This document shows positions 52,701-61,700 of a DNA stretch of 64,000 nucleotides, piece after piece. The stretch covers positions 15,744,994 to 15,808,993 of the forward strand of contig NC_082693.1 in NCBI RefSeq assembly GCF_949987515.2. The letters are read 5' to 3'. This DNA comes from Delphinus delphis (Eukaryota > Chordata > Mammalia > Artiodactyla > Delphinidae). A program made the translations under genes and the position numbers. The notes beneath the pieces are model-generated. The model saw nothing but the letters and a program-made list of their open reading frames with translations. It did no database searches and was not told where the DNA came from. The stretch's first letter is position 1, and every line of letters starts with the position of its first letter.

Positions 52701-55700
52701 AGATATTAAAGTATGGTACAAAGTATATGCCAGAAATTCTGACAGATTTATATATATAAGGAATATAATGGTCCTGTAATACTGCTGTTCATAGAGTTAG
52801 GCATTTTTTAGTTTAAAAGGGTGTTTTTTTGGAAATTATAATGTGAAATAAGGCAACAGAAAAAAAAACCTTTAAAAATGCATGTTGAGATCAAACAGAA
52901 AGATATTAGTGGATTTATATTATTCTGTAACTATCTTTTTTTTTTTTTTGCGGTATGCGGGCCTCTCACTGTTGTGGCCTCTCCCTTTGCGGAGCACAGG
53001 CTCCAGACGCGCAGGCTCAGCGGCCATGGCTCACGGGCCTAGCTGCTCCGCGGCATGTGGGATCTTCCCGGACCAGGGCACGAACCCGTGTCCCCTGCAT
53101 CGGCAGGCGGACTCTCAACCACTGCGCCACCAGGGAAGCCCTAAAATAACTATCTTAAATACTACAAGAAAGACTTCTACATAACCAAATACTGGGGGGA
53201 AAGTATAGACGACTAGTTACCTAATATTGTACCGGAAAGTCCTTTATAAGCAATACATATACCAGAAGAAAATACTTGCAGTATAACAGACAAGTTTCAT
53301 AATATTTGAGGAATTAATATAAATCAGTTATTTTTAGGGTTTTTTTAAATGGAAATTATGTAACAGTAATTCACAAAAATATGAAAATTGCTCAACACTG
53401 ATAATCATTTTTAAAGTGCTAACTAAAACCCCAGTGAGATACTCTTCTCCAGTTATACTGGCAAAAAGATCTAAAAATTAATAATATCTGGCATTTTAAA
53501 AGAATAAATAGATTTGTACAATACGGTAACTTGGAAAAGGAAGTTTCAGTGAGACAACACTTTTGCACAAACACAGAAAAACCAGGAAGAATACATGTTT
53601 CTTGTTACTAAAAACAAAAGGAGGGCTTCCCTGGTGGCGCAGTGGTTGAGAGTCCTCCTGCCGATGCAGGGGACACAGGTTCGTGCCCCGGTCTGGGAAG
53701 ATCCCACATGCCATGGAGCGGCTAGGCCCGTGAGCCATGGCTGCTGAGCCTGCGCGTCCGGAGCCTGTGCTCCGCAACGGGAGAGGCCACAACAGTGAGA
53801 GGCCCACATACCGCAAAAAAATAAATAAATAAATAAAAGGAAAGAGTGCTAAAGTAGCCAACTTCCCAATCAGTATCTAGAATTTACCTTTATTTAAAAA
53901 AATATTCTCACAAAAGCAAATGCTTTGCTTCACAAATGAGAAGCATCATTTCTGCACTCTAAGGCTTTTCATGTTTCATTTTCCTTTCAGTTTCTACGTG
54001 AGCTCTTCAAGATATTCTATACAATAGAAAACAGTTCTAGATCTGTAGCTACTGCCCTGCAGACACATTTTAGATTGCAGTGGAGAGAAGAGGACCTTGG
54101 CCGTTATCCTGACATACTGCTTAGTCACGGAAATACTTACCTCTGCCCTGGGTTCTTTCCAAAACACCAGCAACTCCACCAATGTCTCAGTCAGTTCCCA
54201 GCAGTTCAGTCCAGAGGACACAAAGAAACCTATGCATTCTATTCTATAGATCTTAGAATATGTTTAATCTCTAAAATTTCTATTATATAAAATAAGCTAA
54301 AATTTCCTTATGACAGTTATTGATTTACTTATTTTGAATCTCATACCAATATTGTTTTATATCTTTAGTAAGAAAGTGAGAAGTAAGAACTGGTTGTTTA
54401 ATGTGACTAATATTTTTAAACTCTTCAGTAAACCATAAAAATGAGCCATGTAGGGCTTCCCTGGTGGCACAGTGGTTGAGAGTCCGCCTGCCGATGCAGG
54501 GGACACGGGTTCGTGCCCCGGTCTGGGAAGATCCCACATGCTGCAGAGCGGCTGGGCCCGTGAGCCATGATGGCCACTGAGCCTGTGCGTCCAGAGCCTG
54601 TGCTCTGCAACGGGAGAGGCCACAACAGTGAGAGGCCCGCGTACCACAAAAAAGAAAAAAAAAGAGCCATGTAAATGTATATATGTATATGAAATATAAC
54701 CTTCTGATTTATAGAAAATAGATTTTTCCATAGTTTTTCATGAACTAAGGATGTTTTCTCTACCAGTCTTTTCACAGTAAAAAATGTGTGACTTGAAACA
54801 TTACATTTTTAGTATAATAAAAGAAATTGCTGATTTTTAGAAGCTATGCCCCCTGTTTTCTCCTAGTTTGAGTTTTATACAATTTCCTATCTCAGGGCCG
54901 TGGGGTAGGGTCACTCCAGAGCTGCCATACTTTTTTGTATTTCGTTTTTAAAAACAAGCAAATCCCCTCCTTAAGTTCCTCTTCTCTCCCCTCCCTCCTA
55001 CCTCTTCTCTCTCTCTCTTTCCATCGCTGATCCTGCATCAGTGCATGTGTAAAGTAATCTGCCGTTCTGGTGTTATCTAAATGACATCCAAAACCTCCAC
55101 TTGAGATTTTGCAAACAAAGTCAATGCATTGCAGGACATTTTTTTTTCTAACATACTTTTCAGAAGTTATCCTGTCTTCAGATATTCATCTGTTTGTTTA
55201 CTTTCAATTTAAAGGAAAGACCAAGAAGTGCAGTGGAACAGCTCTGTTTGGCTGAAAGCACTCGACCTAGGATGACTGTGGAAGAGCAAATGGAAAGAAT
55301 CAGGAGGCATCAACAAGCATGCTTAAGGGAAAAGAAAAAAGGATTAAACATTATTGGTGCTTTAGACCAGTCACCCTTACCAAGTCCTTCAAATTTAAGG
55401 GATAATCCATTCCGGGTTACCCAGGTATATCAATTGCTTTTACTCATTCTTGTGGGTAAATCTAATATCACTTGAATCTTAGAATCGTAGAGTTACATGG
55501 TTGATGGGCTTTTAAATGTCAGCAACATGGATAGTTATATTATTCAACTCTTATAATATGCCAGGACAGCTTAGTAAAATGGAAATAGCCCTGGGTTCAG
55601 AAAACCAGAGCTAAATTACTTGTTGGATACCCTCCTATACGTTGTGGACTTAATTTCCTCTACTGTAAATCAAATATACAACCTGTCCTATCTACTTCAT

Positions 55701-58700
55701 GGAGATAGTAAGAAGATAAAAGTGCTTTCAACAAATGTAAAATGCCATGCAGGTTAGCAGGATGGTCCCCAGTTCCCCTCCCAATGAAAAGTGTATTACT
55801 CTGTATACTAATTTAGCATGACCTAAATTGTAGCGAGAGGGTTTCTAAAGAAAAGTTCTACTATTCATTACATTTTAACTTTAGTCTTATAAAGAGACAC
55901 CATTCCGTTTCTTATTACTTATTTGTTTGTTTGTTACCCTGATTCATAAATCAGAGCAGACTAAGGAACCTTTCCAGTGGCTTCAGTCTGGTCTATCCCT
56001 GTTAGTAGACATGGACCAGCTGAAAGTGATTCCCTGTCATCATAGAAATCCTCTTTCTGTCTTGTCTAATGGAGAGCAGGCATTGCTAATGGTGGTTCAA
56101 CCAATTAACAGTTGAATAACTGCACATTCTACACATTACAAAATAGATGAGTAATATATATGATTCCTCTGTTGTTTTTCATAAGGAAACTCTTGCAAGT
56201 GAAGAACCAACTTTAAAAAACAAAAAATTAATAGGTACTATCTAAAAACTATGCATGACCGTATAGTATGAATCTAAAAATGCTGTCTATCTGTTGGACA
56301 GACTCGAAGGAGGGATGATAACCTTAAGGAACTGGATGCCGTCATTAGAGAAAATGACGTGAAGCCAAACCATGAAACTCCTGCCGCAGAAACTGTTCGA
56401 CTAAAAGAAGCTGAACCTCAAAATACAGATTTCAGCGAAGAGGTAGAGAGATTATTTTGGGACAGATGTTACAAAGGGGTGGATTTTTGAAGATAAGATC
56501 AAGTGAGAAGGTTGAAAATAGTTACGTGTCATTCTGTCACAGGGGCTATATAGATCTTAGTGAAATGATAGGCTTCGTATAATTTGATTGATGTATTCAG
56601 CCACGACAAAAACTGGGTTAATTGAAAACTTAAAACATGATCAATCAAGGCTGGAATAAATTATCATTAACCCAATTAAAGAATCTTATATCCCAAAGCG
56701 GCTAACTAATGGCAATGTACCTTTTATCCTAGTAGCAAAGGACATTAATTTTTTTTTTAGTGTTTTCTTTTAAGTTTTGAATTTTATTTTATTTATTTTT
56801 TATAGAGCATTAATATTTTTAATGCACTTGAATATAAATTTATATTTCAGTAAATATTTGATAGGGTATGGGTTTTTTAATAAACTTTATTTAGGAATCA
56901 TTTTAGATAATTCACTAATATATTAAATGTGGTAAAAATGATTTGAAAAAGAGAATTTTTCTTCTTCTATAGTTTAAAAAAACTGAAAATGCTTTTTCCG
57001 AAACACTTTTCACACCTGAGCCAAATGGAGTAAATTCTGAGGAAGTGGTGGATAAAGAAGAAAACAAAGAAAAGATGCCCAAGGATGTTCCATACAGGTA
57101 ATAATTAGGAAAAACAAACAAAGGAATCATTCACAAAATTGTATACCTGCTTAAAAATGGTAAACTTCAGAGTCAGAGGTCTTGGATTCCAGTCCCAGAA
57201 TATCTCTTACGAGCTGTAGGATCTTGAACAAGTTACACAACTGTCATGGTTCCTCACTTGTAAAAATGAGGATAATAATCGTATCCATCTCACAAGTGTA
57301 TTATAGGGATTAAATAAGAAAATATGTGTATAGCACTTAGCACTGTGCTAAACACCTAGCAAGTGATCAATAAATACCTTTTTTAAAAAAATGCCAGAGG
57401 CACGCAAGCTACAGCAAAGTAAGCACCTCAGCGTTGCCTGTATAATGACAGACATTGATCAGATATCTAAGATGTCTGTTAAGCGTTCCAAATATTATAG
57501 TGATTTGCCATTTATTTTTTAACTGTATTTCTCAACTAGCATTTTTAAATGCATATCCTCAGTCTCACCATCCATAAAAAAATTCCTAGTGCTGGAAAAG
57601 AGGAATGCTGTGATCTCATGTTATTAGGAATGCCTTTATCTCTTCAATGAATAGCAAGAGGGAACTTGAAAAATATTTGGCGATAGGAGATAAGAAAAAA
57701 AATCTGTGCTGAACTTTTGTTAATAGACATAGATTAAAACACATCCAGTATATTACAAATCTATGAGTTCATAATGATACAACAACAACAAAAAATAATT
57801 TGTTGGCCCCTTCAGAGGATGCTAGGGAATCCACTTATTGTTCCAAAACCTGGTACATAAAGAGAAAGAAGTAAACATTTATCTTACCTTTCCCAAACAA
57901 GCTGCAACCAGAGAGTTTATGAGGAAACTCTTCTTTATTAGAAAAATTTCACTCAATAAAGAATGAGAGGGCTTCCCTGGTGGCGCAGTGGTTGAGAGTC
58001 CGCCTGCCGATGCAGGGGACATGGGTTCGTGCCCCGGTCTGGGAAGATCCCACATGCCGCGGAGCGGCTGGTCCCGTGAGCCATGGCCGCTGGGCCTGCG
58101 CGTCCGGAGCCTGTGCTCCGCAACGGGAGAGGCCACAACAGTGAGAGAGGCCCGCGTACCGCAAAAAAAAGGCTTCCCTGGTGGCGCAGTGCTTAAGAAT
58201 CTGCCTGCCAATGCAGGGGACACAGGTTCAAGCCCTGGTCCGGGAAGATCCCACATGCCGCGGAGCAACTAAGCCCGTGCGCCACAACTACTGAGCCTGT
58301 GCTCTAGAGCCCGCAAGCCACTACTACTGAGCCCGCGTGCCACAGCTAGTGAAGCCGGCGTGCCTAGAGCCCGTGCTCCACAACAAGAGAAGCCCGCGCA
58401 CCGCAACAAAGAGTAGCCCCCGCTCGCCGCAACTAGAGAATGCCTGTGCACAGCAACGAAGACCTAATGCAGCTGAAGATAAATAAATAAATATTTTTTT
58501 TAAATTTATTAAAAAACATAAAAGAATGAGAGACTTTGGGACTTCCCTGGTGGTCCAGTGGGTAAGAATCCACCTTCCAATGCAGGGGACATGGGTTCGA
58601 TCCCTGGTGGAGGAACTAAGATCCCACATGCCGTGGGGCAACTAAGCCCACGTGCTGCAACTACGGAGCCCACGTGCTCTGGCGCCCACACACCACAACT

Positions 58701-61700
58701 AGAAAGCCCACGCACCACAACTGCTGAGCCTGTGCGCTCTGGAGCCCCCATGTGCCACAACTAGAGAGCCCACACACTGCAATTAAGACCCAACGCAGCC
58801 AAAATTTAATTAATTAAAAAAAAAAGAATGAGAGACTTAGAATATCACTGCTTTGCTAAAACCCTATTAAAATAATGGATGAACAATATTCCTCACTGCT
58901 GCTAAAGCTGTTAGCTAAAAAAAATTTTGTTTTGTTTTTTTTAAAGATTTTTTTTATGTGAACCATTTTTAAAGTCTTTATTGAATTTACTACAATATTC
59001 TGTTTTATGTTTTGGTTTTTTGGCCACGAGGCATGTGGGCTCTTACCTCCCTGACCAGGGATCAAACCCACACCCATTGCATTGAAAGGTGAAGTCTTAA
59101 CCACTGGACTGCTAGGGAAGTCCCCTGATCTTTTTAACATCAGGAAAAGAGACAGACTATTAATGCAGTAGTGCAAGACACCCACCTAGAAGAGTATTAC
59201 TTACCTCCTTTCCCCCAAAACCTAAGTCTGATCAAGCCTAAGAATCGTATCAGTTTATAAAAAATATGAGGGATACAGTCATCAAAATCCAGAAATGTAG
59301 TAAATTATTGGACAGATAAACCAGGTTCTTTCTTAAATAAATGACAAAGAATAAAACGGGTGTGTGTGGTGGTATATTTTAGAGGAGACTTTAAGGGACT
59401 TCTCAGGCAAATACAGTGTATGGACTTTGTTGTGTGGATCCTCATTCAAACAGATAACTCTAAGATGATATTATGAGGCAATCAGGATCATTTGAGCATT
59501 GACTGGATATTTGATGGTATTTACAGACTGAATGATATGTCTGGAATCTGCTTTAAAATAATTTGGGGAGGACTTCCCTGGTGGCGCAGTGGTTAAGAAT
59601 CCACCTGCCAGTGCAGGGGACACGGGTCAAGCCCTGGTCCGGGAAGATCCCACATGCCGTGGAGCAACTAAGCCCGTGTGCCACAACTGTCGAGCCTGTG
59701 CTCTAGAGCCCGCGAGCACAACTACTGAACCTGTATGCCACAACTACTGAAGCCCATGCACCTAGAACCCATGTTCTGCAACAAGAGAAGCCACCGCCAT
59801 GAGAAGCTCACGCACCACACCGAAGAGTAGCCCCCGCTCGCAGCAACTAGAGAAAATCCGTGTGCAGCAACGAAGAACCAATGCAACCAAGAATTAATTA
59901 ATTAATTAAAAAAAATAATAATCATCATTTGGGGAGTAGGGGGCTGAGGGTTTAGAATGAAACAAGATTGGCAAAATGTGGACAAAAATGCCAACAAAAT
60001 GTTAGCAATTGTTAAGTACAGATGGTGACATCTTTTATGTATAGTTAAGATTTTTCATAACACTAAGTTTGGAAGAAAAAAAATTAATTGCATTCTAAAA
60101 TAACGAACTTTAAAACTTCCATCTATTTTCATTAGCCCTCAAGATGAGTCACAGATCCCAAATCATAAACCAGAAGGCCACCCTGAAGAAAATACAAAGG
60201 ACAATATTCATGAGCAGGAAGAAACTGTTATTTCTTATGAACTAACTCCTGAGGCTTCTAGAGGAAGTCAGACAATGGCAGGTAGATATTACATGTTTCC
60301 TAATTTTCTTACTGGTGCTTCCTCTGAACCTCTGAATTTATTTGCCATGTGGAGACTCTAGCAAGGGAGCCACGCAGGGACGTCAACTGCAGACCAAGCA
60401 GCCTTTGCCTTCCCACGCTTGCACCGTCAGGAGGGCTGCAGTTGCACCAGAGCACAGGGCCAGCCCTGCGTGAGCAGCTAGATCTGCCCTCTCTCCTGTC
60501 TTGGGCGTCAGTTCCTTCTCTTTGTTTTGTTTTATTTGTTTTTTTAATCTGAACCTTTACACATACCTTAAACTTTTTTCTAAGAAGAAGATCTTTTAGT
60601 ACTTTTCTCTGACGCTGGATTCTCAGAGTATTCATAAGCCTACCCCTTTGGGAACTGTGGAAGATTGAATATCTACACTAGTAGAATAGATTTACTTACT
60701 TAGCTCCTACTATAATCCACATCTGGGTTTTTCTTTGATAGTGGAAGATCATGATCCGTAGCTAGTTAAGAAAAAATAAAATTTTCTGTGCTATTCTTTT
60801 ATACTTTCTGGATTCTTCACACATCTTGTTTCTTTTTTTTTTTCTTTATGACTTTTGCCAAGGGATGGGGGTAGGGGAATCATCCCACTAGTGTAATGTA
60901 TCAGTTTTGCATCTCATAGTCCATAAACAAAAAGCTATCCCTAGTAATTCTTTCTCCTCCCCCCACCCAACCCCGCCTCCAGTCATTTTGCAGAAGGGTA
61001 AGTCCAATGAAATTCAATTATGCAGGACTGTTCTTAAGAGCATTTTCTGTATCTTATACACGGAAATTTATATCATCAGCCATGTTCCTTTGTAACCAGT
61101 ATGAAGCACTTTTTCCTTTGCCTCTTATCACTCACAAGGCAATGTGTACAGGAATTCTCACTTTCTTTAAAAATTGTCATTGATCACATTCGGTTATTAT
61201 GATGCCAAGTCTGTGTTAAAGGTTGTGTGGGTGTATTAAAACCCCAACATTTATACCATCTGCAGTATTTAGCTTCATGCAACTAGAAAAGCTTTTAAAA
61301 ATGAGACCCAACAGGGGTGAGTCACTGATATACACCTGAAAATTAACCTTGAAGCCCCCCCAAAAAATTTGTTTTAATTTTTTCCCAGTTTCATTGAGAT
61401 ATAATTGGCATATAACATTATATAAGTTTAAGATGTACATGGAAAAGGAATTTTTAACCAGTCTTCAAGAGACATTTCATACTGAATAATCAGTTGCCAG
61501 AATAACAAAAAACAGAGCCGAAATGCAACTAAGAATTCCTTCCCGACACACGTTCTGTGTTGGGAATCGCAGCGTCAGGATTTCCTTCTCCGAAGGTGTC
61601 TCCAGGATTTTGATCTCGTCACGTTTTCTCGGTGTGTTTTAGCGCAAAGCCTGTCCCCGTCTCCCGAGTCCTCGGCATCACCCGTTCCGTCCACTCAGCC

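Larger units (their letters stand above)
51876..55214 (+). other. PLEKHA5: PLEKHA5 intron, 3.3 kb
   Basis: Contains four SINEs (51973, 52938, 53623, 54453). Segments at 52150-52560 and 53990-54240 look like old repeats or conserved non-coding sequence that I cannot classify; neither has an in-frame exon structure. Confidence 0.7.
57098..60135 (+). other. PLEKHA5: PLEKHA5 intron, 3.0 kb, half SINE
   Basis: A MIR (57165-57380), a cluster of three CHR SINEs at one target (57970-58822), one minus-strand short SINE (59009) and a long SINE (59571). Confidence 0.8.

Noticed and set aside
53990..54240. Possible extra PLEKHA5 exon after TTTCCTTTCAG at 53990
   Set aside because: The plus-strand frame closes quickly and exons 51875 and 55215 already join in frame to a known protein sequence; more likely an old repeat or conserved non-coding piece.
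60309..60635. 108-codon minus-strand frame in a GC-richer patch
   Set aside because: No family resemblance, and it overlaps intron sequence next to a coding exon; no evidence for a gene.
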